Shown: in pieces, positions 1 to 6,734 of the stretch
Numbering within the stretch: the first letter of the stretch is position 1
How the letters are laid out: the number at the start of each line of letters is the position of its first letter
Source of the DNA: Gemmatimonadaceae bacterium
Lineage (GTDB): Bacteria > Gemmatimonadota > Gemmatimonadetes > Gemmatimonadales > Gemmatimonadaceae
Assembly: GCA_025357975.1 (NCBI GenBank)
Contig: JANYKY010000277.1
Location: 1-15,343 of the forward strand
Direction: 5' to 3'
Length of the DNA: 15,343 nucleotides
Position numbers and translations under genes: made by a program
Notes under the pieces: generated by a model
The model's database searches: none
The model's input: only the letters and a program-made list of their open reading frames with translations
What the model was told of the DNA's origin: nothing

Positions 1-576
1 TGTGACTTCTGCCCGCCGCGGCTCCACGCTCGTGGCAAATTGCCGCAGGGCGTCGTTGACCATCGTTTGCGTGCACCAATGCGCGTAGTAGCCGCCGAAA
101 ACGCGGCCGAGCCAACGGTCCGGCCACTGAGGCGGTAAGGCGTAGTCGATGAAGACTCGAAGGAGGTAGCCACTCCCGGCGGGAGTCACCTCGAAATGCA
201 TCCGGTACGAGCCGATGACCAGAAGCCTGGGCGAGCCCACGGTCTGCCAAGCTTTCCGTGTTGGGGGGTCGCGCTCAGTCACCACCTCGTCCAGCGACAG
301 CTCGAGGCCGAAGACGTGGCCGTTAACTCGAATGCGTGATCCCACTTTCTGGCCGCGGCCTTCATCCAGGATGGTCTCCATTCGGCCTCCGCCCATACGC
401 CACGAAGACCGGCTCATGTGGGACGAGAGGCGCTCGTAATCATCGATGTGCGCAAACACACGCTCGGCAGAAGCCGGCACAACGGCACTGCTCTCATTGT
501 GATGAGGCAATTTTTCGAGACTTTGATAGGGCGTTGCGTCCATCGACTCGAGCACGGGCGTTGCACCATGGGTCAT
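1..576 (-). CDS. SRPBCC-family (polyketide cyclase/START-like) protein, partial at left edge
   Basis: An open frame of 192 codons runs to the window edge without a stop, so the C-terminus is missing. The ATG at 576-574 overlaps the TGA of the upstream fusion gene as ATGA, which fixes the start and implies translational coupling. Residues 25-45 (VPASAERVFAHIDDYERLSSH) have the pattern of the first strand and helices of SRPBCC ligand-binding domains. A run of beta strands follows (GSRIRVNGHVFG, LSLDEVV, GSYRMHFEVTP, YLLRVFIDYALP), and then the start of the long C-terminal helix (YAHWCTQTMVNDALRQFA). No signal peptide or membrane segment is seen, so it is probably cytosolic. SRPBCC proteins bind hydrophobic ligands or act as cyclases, and the ligand here cannot be read from sequence. 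The coupling suggests it serves the same process as the epimerase/VKOR-like fusion. Confidence 0.8.
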   Translation of the reverse strand, partial: MTHGATPVLESMDATPYQSLEKLPHHNESSAVVPASAERVFAHIDDYERLSSHMSRSSWRMGGGRMETILDEGRGQKVGSRIRVNGHVFGLELSLDEVVTERDPPTRKAWQTVGSPRLLVIGSYRMHFEVTPAGSGYLLRVFIDYALPPQWPDRWLGRVFGGYYAHWCTQTMVNDALRQFATSVEPRRAEVT

Positions 577-3077
577 CTGATGTACGGCTGCCACGTTCCG
601 TAACGCTCGCCCACCGGACCTTTACGCAGGCTCAGCAGGATCACGAGCACTCCAGCGGCGAGATTGCTCCACCTCGATGTGACCGACGCCCCATCGAGGA
701 TCCACGGGGCAACGATCACCCAGGCTCCCATCACGATATTGAAGAACCGACCGGCGCGGCCGACGTCGGCCAGCACGATAACCGCTACCGTAACAATGAG
801 GGCGCCGAAGAGATGGTCACTGTGTGCGACTGTGTCGGCACTGCCGAGCAAATAGGGAGTCAGCATCAGCCACACGCCTAGTGCAGCGCTCAGCAGCAGG
901 TTCCACGGCAGCGCTACTCCCCAGACCATCGCCTTTGCACTCACCACGTCTGGTCGACTGGCAACGGCTTCGGGAGTAGAGCGCAGTTTGCCGCCAAGCC
1001 AGAATATTTGCCATAGCGGCTGTCCCTGACGCCGTGCCTGTACCAGGAACTGGACCATGGCCACCACTTCGTCGAGCGTCAGCGCGATCATGATGATCAT
1101 TGCCAATGCGGCAACGAGACACGGAGTGCACCAGGCGCCGACGGCGAGTGGCTGAAGGATGATCAGCGTGATGCTGACGATCCCGAGGGGAACAACGAGA
1201 ATACCGAAGAACGTGACCATCCACGGCATCGTTCTCCACCGGCGCTTGTCTCCCATAAATCCCATCAGAAACTCGATCATGTATGCAACAGCGCCGAGCC
1301 CGGCATCGGCAATCGGAAATGCGCGAGAGACAGTGGAAGTCAGCACGCTCACTGTGCCAGTCCCGAAAATCGGATCGCGAAAACTGGTGATGTGGCCAAG
1401 CTCGAAGGACGCCATCTGTCGCGACAGGAAGAACCCCAGAAGTGCAAGCGCGATGATCGGCGCACGCTGCGGCCAGCTCGACGGGTTGTAGGACCAGCCC
1501 TGAGGGACTTCGGGGTCGGGGTCCATGTTCATGCCGGGTGCCATTGGCATCCCGGGCGCCAGCACTGCGAATACGATAACCAGGATGCCAATGAGTGTGT
1601 CGTTGGCATAGGCCGAAGCCGTCGGTGCCCAGAAGATGAGAGGCGCGAACATGAGCCAGACACCGACGAGCGAATTCGCCCACGGGGCCCATAGTTTCAA
1701 GAATGGCCGTTTAGAAAGTGAGAGTCGCGCCAGCAGCATCACGAGCCCGCCGCTCACGATATCCGCCATCTGCAATTGTCTGCCGCTGCTGTGAGCGAGC
1801 GCGAAAATTATCAACCAGGCCCCGAGAGCCATGTTGGTAGCGTGCGGCCAGGTGACTTGTGGTTTGTGCGCCATGCCCATCGCCGCGTGATCTGCGTGAT
1901 CTGAGTGATCTGTCTGTTTGGCGTGTTCAGGCATCGCAGGCATCGGATTCTCGGGCGGCGGAGCTGTTGGACCGTCTGTCGGCTCTTTGGCGTTGTCTGT
2001 GTTCGGTGTTGGCGGGTTATCGAGCTTGTTTTCCTTGTACCACTCCACCGGATCTGCCTTGAGCAACGCTATCATTTTCGGCAGAGTTTCTCGAAGCGAC
2101 CGTTTCGGCTCCCATCCCAGTACCGTTCTGGCGCGCGTGATGTCGAGCGCGTAGTGGTCGTTCGCACGGTCGATCATCCACGGCTTGATGAAGCCTTCCT
2201 GACGCGGAACATGGTCCAGCACCCACGCGCCCGCCTTGGCCATCGGTGCCAGAGCACCAGGAATCTCTATCGTTTCCTTGCTTTCGCCTCGAATGAGGCG
2301 AGCGATAGTGTGTTGAAGCTCGTCGTAGCTAAGCGCTTCGGGTTCGCCGAGCAGTATGGCCATCTCTGGTGATAGTACCGCGCGGCGGTCGACCACCATT
2401 TCAATCGCATCAACCAGGTCATCCATGTGCATGAATGACTGGCCGTGTGCGGTCGAGCCTGAATAGACCCGGCTCGTGAGATCGCGCTCGTAAATGCGTT
2501 GGATCTGATGCGCCAGCGGGATCGAGTGACAACCGTCATCGTAGACACCGGAGATGCGGAGGATCGCTGCGGGTATGGAGCCGCGCTTTTCGCGGATGAG
2601 CTTTTCGGTACGAACCTTTGACTCCGGGTACGCCCACGTAGGCTCGATCGGCCAGTCTTCGGTTATGAACTCGCCGGGCTCACCTGGCTTGTGAACGAGC
2701 ATTGTGCTCGAGAACACGAACTGCTCGACCTGGAAGGCCTGTTCATGAAGCGCGTGCAACAACCGGCCGGTGCCTCGAACGGTAATCTCGTCGTACTTGG
2801 GGCTTGGCTCGCCGAAGAAATCGTAATACGCCGCGAGGTGGATGACCGACGCGATGTGTGATCCATGATGATCGAGAACGGTGCGGAGCCCGTCCCGTAC
2901 ACCATCGTCGGAGGTGACGTCGACCGCGACTGCCACGCAGCCTTCCGGTGGCGGCGTCGGAGCTTTCCGGTCGAAGCCAACGACGTGCTCGAAACGCGCG
3001 GCGAACCGCCGCATCACCGCGGTGCCTATCGAACCATTGGAACCTGTGACAAGGATGATTCCCTTTTCTGGCGTCAT
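573..3077 (-). CDS. Extended SDR epimerase fused to SPW-repeat/VKOR-like membrane domain
   Basis: Protein of 834 residues. The N-terminal third is an extended short-chain dehydrogenase/epimerase: NAD-binding TGSNGSIG at 11-18, the IHLAA strand near 79-83 and catalytic Y150/K154 in YPESK. Residues 350-410 form a low-complexity linker rich in Pro, His, Met and Asp (HSDHADHAAMGMAHK). The C-terminal half is membrane-embedded. Two SPW-type repeats lie at about 410-507, a VKOR-like region at about 535-680 with one redox pair C650-T-P-C653, and two more SPW-type repeats at about 718-818. A Met-rich loop (PGMPMAPGMNM) lies at 508-518. The second cysteine pair of canonical VKOR is not visible. The frame stays open to an ATG at 3185, but the added residues do not look like SDR. 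The ATG at 3077, preceded by GGAG, or the one at 3098 fits better. The likely role is disulfide or quinone-linked redox at the membrane tied to an NAD(P)-dependent step; the substrate is unknown. Confidence 0.88.
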   Translation of the reverse strand: MTPEKGIILVTGSNGSIGTAVMRRFAARFEHVVGFDRKAPTPPPEGCVAVAVDVTSDDGVRDGLRTVLDHHGSHIASVIHLAAYYDFFGEPSPKYDEITVRGTGRLLHALHEQAFQVEQFVFSSTMLVHKPGEPGEFITEDWPIEPTWAYPESKVRTEKLIREKRGSIPAAILRISGVYDDGCHSIPLAHQIQRIYERDLTSRVYSGSTAHGQSFMHMDDLVDAIEMVVDRRAVLSPEMAILLGEPEALSYDELQHTIARLIRGESKETIEIPGALAPMAKAGAWVLDHVPRQEGFIKPWMIDRANDHYALDITRARTVLGWEPKRSLRETLPKMIALLKADPVEWYKENKLDNPPTPNTDNAKEPTDGPTAPPPENPMPAMPEHAKQTDHSDHADHAAMGMAHKPQVTWPHATNMALGAWLIIFALAHSSGRQLQMADIVSGGLVMLLARLSLSKRPFLKLWAPWANSLVGVWLMFAPLIFWAPTASAYANDTLIGILVIVFAVLAPGMPMAPGMNMDPDPEVPQGWSYNPSSWPQRAPIIALALLGFFLSRQMASFELGHITSFRDPIFGTGTVSVLTSTVSRAFPIADAGLGAVAYMIEFLMGFMGDKRRWRTMPWMVTFFGILVVPLGIVSITLIILQPLAVGAWCTPCLVAALAMIIMIALTLDEVVAMVQFLVQARRQGQPLWQIFWLGGKLRSTPEAVASRPDVVSAKAMVWGVALPWNLLLSAALGVWLMLTPYLLGSADTVAHSDHLFGALIVTVAVIVLADVGRAGRFFNIVMGAWVIVAPWILDGASVTSRWSNLAAGVLVILLSLRKGPVGERYGTWQPYIR

Positions 3078-3206
3078 GACAGTCTGTGCTCCGCTCATGC
3101 TGGGCTGGCAAACGGCCCGGGCTTTGCGCAGCGTAAAGCGCGCAGGAATTCGGCATTGTTGTGAACACCGCTCGAGCATTACCATAGTCGACGGTAGATC
3201 CTCATC

Positions 3207-3224
3207 GGCAGGCTCGGAAACTAC
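3207..3224 (-). promoter_or_regulatory. Left copy of 18-bp shared element, candidate operator
   Basis: Read on the minus strand this is GTAGTTTCCGAGCCTGCC. It matches 17 of 18 bases of the element at 5681-5698. It lies in the divergent intergenic region between the epimerase/VKOR fusion and the hybrid kinase, 130 bases upstream of the fusion's chosen ATG. A possible -10 hexamer, TATGGT at 3186-3181 (minus), begins 38 bases after the first base of the element. This would put the element near -50 to -33, a usual place for an activator. It may also control the kinase, whose start is 54 bases away. The function is inferred from position and repetition only. Confidence 0.5.
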
Positions 3225-3277
3225 TCACCAAACATGAACAGCTTACCCGAACACGAAGTGCCCATCGGCGTGTCTGT

Positions 3278-5680
3278 TTGAAATCGAACCGACGTTCCGG
3301 TTCAGGTGCTCGTCGGGATAGGAAGACACCGGACTATTCGGCGACGCCTAGTGGCGACTTGGCATCGACAAGTAACGAGCTAGAATCCTCTACCCAACAA
3401 TTGCAGTCGCTCAATGAGGCGCTGGGTGCACTCAATGACAAGCTGGAACAAGCTCTGGAATTGCAGCGCACGACTTCGGACGACTTGCGAAATGTCCTTT
3501 ACAGCACTGACGTAGCGACCCTCTTCCTCGATACGGCGTTCAACATTCGCTTCTTTACGCCCGCGACGCGGTCACTCTTCAGCGTCATTCCGGGCGATGT
3601 CGGGCGTCCCCTCGCCGACCTGAGTTCGCTCTCCGACGACGACGCCCTCATGTCGGACGCCATTAAGGTGCTGGAGACCCTCACACCGATCGAAAAGGAA
3701 ATCAACGCGCGGACAGGTGCATGGTACATTCGCCGCATCTTGCCATACCGCACCAGCGACAACGGCGTGGACGGCATTGTCATTACCTTCGTCGACATCA
3801 CGGAACGGCGGCGCGTGGCCGATGCTCTCGAAGTGGCCGAGCGGCGGGCACAGTCAGCCAACACCGCAAAATCTCGCTTTCTGGCGGCTGCAAGCCACGA
3901 CCTTCGCCAGCCTCTCCAGACCCTCGTCCTGCTTCAAGCGCGCCTGGCAAATACTGTAGAAGGAGAGCGCGCACAAAAACTCGTCGTACGGCTCGACGAC
4001 ACGCTGGGGTCGATGTCGGGAATGTTGAACGCACTCCTGGACATCAACCAAATCGAGGCGGGGACGGTCCGGGCCGAGATGGTCGATTTTCCGGTAGATG
4101 ATCTCTTTGACCAGATGCGAGATGATTTTACCTATCACGCGCAAGCACAGGGACTCTCGTTGCGAGTGGTCTCAAGCGGCCTTTCAGTTCATAGTGACCC
4201 CCGCCTGCTCGAGCAGATGATTCGCAACCTGCTTTCAAACGCACTCAAGTACACGAGGACCGGGAAGGTGCTGCTCGGCTGCCGCAGACGCGGGAGCGTT
4301 ACCCGCATTGAAGTCTGGGATACGGGTGTTGGCATTCGCAATTCGGAGCTCGAAGCAATTTTCGACGAATACCATCAGCTCGACAATGCTCCGCGCGAAC
4401 GCAGTCGCGGCCTGGGACTCGGACTCTCCATTGTGCAGCGTCTCGGTACTTTGCTCGGCCACCCCGTACACGCTCGTTCGTTACAGGACGTAGGCTCGGT
4501 ATTCAGCATTGAAGTGACCATCGGGCACGACGCGCTTCGTCCAAGGGTAGAGCCTCCTCAACACGTTACGATGAGTTCAAAGCCCGATGGTGCCAATGCC
4601 CGCGGGATGGTTCTGATCGTCGAAGACGATCACGCGATACGCGAGCTTCTCGGGCAGTCACTCACCGACGATGGCTACAAGGTGGCGGCTGCTCCGGACG
4701 GTTTTACCGCGCTGGAACTAACGGCGGCTGGGAAGCCGCAGCCAGACCTCATCCTGGCAGACTACAATCTGCCAAAAGGTTTGAACGGCCTGCGTCTCAT
4801 CGCAAGATTGCGGAAGGGATTCCGGCGAGAGGTTCCGGCCATCATTCTGACGGGCGACATATCGACAGATACTTTGCGCGAAATTGATACTGAGAGGTGC
4901 GTCCATCTCAACAAGCCGGTGAAGATAAAGGAGCTTAGCCGAGTCATCGAACATCTCCTCTCGGTATCTCAACTATCGGCGCAGGCGCTCGCTCCGAATC
5001 TGCCCAACGCCGCGTCTATCCCTCAATCGCCAGTCATCTTCGTAGTTGATGATGACGCGAACGTGCGCGAGGCGATTCGCGGCGTGCTGGAAGACGACGG
5101 GCAAACGGTGGAAGACTTTCCTTCGTGCGAGGCCTTCCTCGAGGCGTACAGTCCGGACCGCGAAGCATGTCTCCTGATTGATGCCTATCTGCCCGGAATG
5201 AGCGGGCTCGAATTGTTGAAGCGGCTTGGGGGTGCGGGCGGGCGCCGTCTGCCGGCGATAATGATCACTGGCGACAGCGATGTGCCGATGGCGGTACAGG
5301 CGATGAAAGCGGGCGCGTTGGATTTCATCGAGAAGCCGATCGGCAGCGCTGATCTGCTCGCAAGCGTGGCGCTCGCGCTCGAAACAGGGCGTGATTCGCG
5401 GCGTCTGGTCGCATGGCAGGAAAGCGCTGCCACACAGCTAATGGGTTTGACACCGCGGCAGCGTCAGGTGATGGAAATGGTTCTTACTGGCAGCCCAAGC
5501 AAGAAGATCGCGCTAGAGCTTGGCATCAGCCAGCGCACGGTAGAGAACCACCGTGCGACGATTATGAAGAAGACAGGCGCCAAGTCTCTTCCGGCGCTCG
5601 CACGACTAGCCATTACAGCGCTGGCCAATGGGGGAGTTCCCTCTAAGGGGACTGGCGATTCGCCTGTCAAAAGTCGCTAG
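3278..5680 (+). CDS. Hybrid histidine kinase with two receivers and a FixJ/LuxR-type HTH
   Basis: An 800-residue phosphorelay and transcription factor in one chain. Residues 32-72 form a coiled coil (NELESSTQQLQSLNEALGAL). A PAS domain at 73-180 is of the type found in the C-terminal part of CheB-CheR hybrid kinases. The HisKA domain at 195-262 carries H207 in AAASHDLRQPLQ. The HATPase has an N box (N317, N321), a G1 box (D348-TGVGI) and a G2 box (GLGLGLS, 378-384). Receiver 1 (443-560) has E449/D450/D451, phospho-acceptor D495, T525 and K546. Receiver 2 (585-700), FixJ-like, has D591/D592, D635, T664 and K686. The LuxR-type HTH is at 720-780 (GLTPRQRQVM to TVENHRATIMKK). There are no membrane segments, so it senses in the cytosol through PAS. 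The start is a TTG with no clear ribosome site, and no ATG or GTG lies between it and the upstream stop at 3185, so the N-terminus is uncertain. It sits alone between the two operons it probably controls. Confidence 0.92.
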   Translation: MKSNRRSGSGARRDRKTPDYSATPSGDLASTSNELESSTQQLQSLNEALGALNDKLEQALELQRTTSDDLRNVLYSTDVATLFLDTAFNIRFFTPATRSLFSVIPGDVGRPLADLSSLSDDDALMSDAIKVLETLTPIEKEINARTGAWYIRRILPYRTSDNGVDGIVITFVDITERRRVADALEVAERRAQSANTAKSRFLAAASHDLRQPLQTLVLLQARLANTVEGERAQKLVVRLDDTLGSMSGMLNALLDINQIEAGTVRAEMVDFPVDDLFDQMRDDFTYHAQAQGLSLRVVSSGLSVHSDPRLLEQMIRNLLSNALKYTRTGKVLLGCRRRGSVTRIEVWDTGVGIRNSELEAIFDEYHQLDNAPRERSRGLGLGLSIVQRLGTLLGHPVHARSLQDVGSVFSIEVTIGHDALRPRVEPPQHVTMSSKPDGANARGMVLIVEDDHAIRELLGQSLTDDGYKVAAAPDGFTALELTAAGKPQPDLILADYNLPKGLNGLRLIARLRKGFRREVPAIILTGDISTDTLREIDTERCVHLNKPVKIKELSRVIEHLLSVSQLSAQALAPNLPNAASIPQSPVIFVVDDDANVREAIRGVLEDDGQTVEDFPSCEAFLEAYSPDREACLLIDAYLPGMSGLELLKRLGGAGGRRLPAIMITGDSDVPMAVQAMKAGALDFIEKPIGSADLLASVALALETGRDSRRLVAWQESAATQLMGLTPRQRQVMEMVLTGSPSKKIALELGISQRTVENHRATIMKKTGAKSLPALARLAITALANGGVPSKGTGDSPVKSR

Positions 5681-5698
5681 GTAATTTCCGAGCCTGCC
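5681..5698 (+). promoter_or_regulatory. Right copy of 18-bp shared element, candidate operator
   Basis: GTAATTTCCGAGCCTGCC starts at the first base after the kinase stop codon. It matches the inverted left copy at 3224-3207 except at the fourth base. It reads towards the downstream operon, 87 bases before that operon's first ATG. A possible -10 hexamer (TATTCA, 5719-5724) starts 38 bases after the first base, the same offset as at the left copy. As I recall, the GTAATTTCC core resembles a FixJ site described in Sinorhizobium; this would have to be verified. The function is inferred. Confidence 0.5.
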
Positions 5699-5709
5699 CC
5701 TCCGGCGTA

Positions 5710-5733
5710 GCGGACTGATATTCAGATATCCGC
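5710..5733 (+). repeat. Inverted repeat/hairpin after the kinase gene
   Basis: GCGGACTGA (5710-5718) pairs with TCAG (5722-5725) and TCCGC (5729-5733), giving a nine-pair stem with a three-base loop and a three-base bulge (ATA). No T-run follows, so it is a weak terminator candidate. It overlaps the possible -10 region of the next operon and could equally be an operator dyad or mRNA leader structure. Confidence 0.35.
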
Positions 5734-5785
5734 CGAAACACCGCCTGCCCAATCGTTCCGGCCACGCCCATCAAAGGAACGGCTC

Positions 5786-5986
5786 ATGGTATGGCTCACC
5801 GCAAACTGGTTCTGGGTGCTGATCTTCATCGCTTTTATCTGGATGCACGTTGGCGGTCACGGTGGTCACGGTGGTCACGGTGGTCACGGGCAGCGTACCA
5901 ATCGATCGAGCAGCAATGGTGAAGGAGAGGATGGCGATGCGGAGACGATCCCGGCAAATCCTTCCGCCGGCGGGCATCAACACTGA
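5786..5986 (+). CDS. Small membrane protein with GGH metal-binding-like repeat
   Basis: A 66-residue protein with ribosome site AAAGGA eight bases before the ATG. Residues 4-20 (LTANWFWVLIFIAFIWM) form one membrane helix. They are followed by a fourfold Gly-Gly-His repeat (residues 23-34) and a hydrophilic tail ending HQH. The plan of one short helix followed by a His/Gly-rich segment is that of DUF2933-like mini-proteins found in bacterial heavy-metal clusters. The family match is from general resemblance, not a profile search. The His repeat could bind Cu, Zn or Ni at the membrane surface. It is first in a compact plus-strand run; the DUF5676-like gene begins 55 bases downstream. Confidence 0.72.
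   Translation: MVWLTANWFWVLIFIAFIWMHVGGHGGHGGHGGHGQRTNRSSSNGEGEDGDAETIPANPSAGGHQH
5852..5887 (+). repeat. Four tandem 9-bp units GGTGGTCAC
   Basis: Four head-to-tail copies lie in frame inside the small membrane protein gene and encode Gly-Gly-His four times. The first copy is GGCGGTCAC and the other three are identical. Near-identity at the DNA level suggests recent slippage expansion, so copy number may vary between strains. Confidence 0.9.
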
Positions 5987-6041
5987 AAGGCTGGAACGCG
6001 TCGTACCTGACATTCGACTCAAAGGCCTAAAGGACTTGGAC

Positions 6042-6341
6042 ATGCTGAATATCAAAGTCGTAAGCTGGTCGCTGGGAGTATTTACAAGCATCAGCTTCCT
6101 GCTGTGCGTGATTTACGGATTGATCGTCCCGCCCTCCCTGCACATGGCGCCCTTCCTGGAGCTCGTTTTACCAGCGTTCAAATGGCTGACCCTACCTGGC
6201 TTCTTCCTCGGGCTGATCGAGAGTTTTCTCTGGGGAGCATACGCGGGCTTGGTGTTCGTACCGATTTACAACTTTTTTTATAAATCCGGACTGCACAAGG
6301 CGACGTTCAGCCCCGCCAGTCAGGAAAGGGGTCAGCGATGA
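6042..6341 (+). CDS. DUF5676-like membrane protein
   Basis: A 99-residue protein. The ATG at 6042 has AAGGA seven bases upstream and opens directly into the conserved part (MLNIKVVSWSLGVFTSISFL). The frame is open further back to 5850, but that stretch only mirrors the GGH repeat of the preceding gene in another frame. Two hydrophobic segments are seen, at about 6-28 and 48-75. Between and after them are LHMAPFLELVLPAFKWL and GLVFVPIYNFF, the pattern of DUF5676-type small membrane proteins that accompany metal-resistance genes. The molecular function of that family is unknown. The gene ends in an ATGA overlap with the cupin gene, so the two are probably translated together. Confidence 0.75.
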   Translation: MLNIKVVSWSLGVFTSISFLLCVIYGLIVPPSLHMAPFLELVLPAFKWLTLPGFFLGLIESFLWGAYAGLVFVPIYNFFYKSGLHKATFSPASQERGQR

Positions 6342-6730
6342 CGGCCTTCGTCGGGCCGATTGAGTCGCTGACGCTGAAGAATGCGTGTTTCCGGAAAGTG
6401 TTGTTCACGGGTGCGCATTCCCAGTTGGTCGTGATGTGCCTTCAACCCGGCGAAGAGACCGGGAACGAGATGCATCCGGAAGTCGATCAATTCTTTCGCG
6501 TCGAGCAGGGAGAAGCGGGATTTGTGTTGGAGGGGAAGGAACAGCGCCTGGTGCGCGATGGGGACGCCGTTCTGATCCCGTCCGGGACCTACCATAATGT
6601 TCTCAATACTTCAAAGACCACAGCGCTGAAGATGTATACGATCTACTCGCCACCGAACCACCCCGACGGAACAGTCCACAAGACCAAGGCGGACGCTGAG
6701 ACGGCGGAGGCCGCGGCGCATCATCGGTGA
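6338..6730 (+). CDS. Single-domain cupin
   Basis: A 130-residue protein starting inside the stop codon of the preceding gene. Cupin motif 1 is recognisable as PGEETGNEMHPEVDQFFRVEQGEA (residues 37-60). It has E44 and H46 but lacks the usual HxH, a form seen in cupins with MHPxVDQFFRV. Motif 2, PSGTYHNVLN (81-90), supplies H86. The two motifs are separated by the usual beta-hairpin stretch (GFVLEGKEQRLVRDGDAVLI). It is a small cytosolic beta barrel, probably metal-binding, but the ligand or reaction cannot be assigned. The C-terminal tail is charged and ends AAAHHR. The MFS gene begins four bases after its stop, so the two share a transcript. Confidence 0.88.
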   Translation: MTAFVGPIESLTLKNACFRKVLFTGAHSQLVVMCLQPGEETGNEMHPEVDQFFRVEQGEAGFVLEGKEQRLVRDGDAVLIPSGTYHNVLNTSKTTALKMYTIYSPPNHPDGTVHKTKADAETAEAAAHHR

Positions 6731-6734
6731 CGAA

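Noticed and set aside
336..881. 181-residue open frame on the plus strand
   Set aside because: It is antisense to the SRPBCC gene and the end of the fusion gene, with composition typical of a high-GC shadow frame.
817..1692. 291-residue open frame on the minus strand
   Set aside because: It is an out-of-frame shadow of the membrane half of the epimerase/VKOR fusion, which has clear domain motifs; the shadow has none.
3078..3185. Upstream extension of the epimerase fusion to an ATG at 3185
   Set aside because: The added residues do not resemble SDR N-termini, and the predicted promoter would start transcription after this ATG; the ATG at 3077 or 3098 is better.
3207..5698. Terminal inverted repeats of a transposon carrying the kinase
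   Set aside because: No transposase and no target-site duplication next to the repeats; equal offsets to possible -10 hexamers fit regulatory sites better.
5852..5887. Possible CRISPR-like or regulatory direct repeat
   Set aside because: The units are 9 bp without spacers and in frame with a His-rich peptide; it is a coding repeat.
5850..6041. N-terminal extension of the DUF5676-like gene
   Set aside because: It only reads the GGTGGTCAC repeat in another frame (Val-Thr repeats) and overlaps the previous gene; the ATG at 6042 has a good ribosome site.
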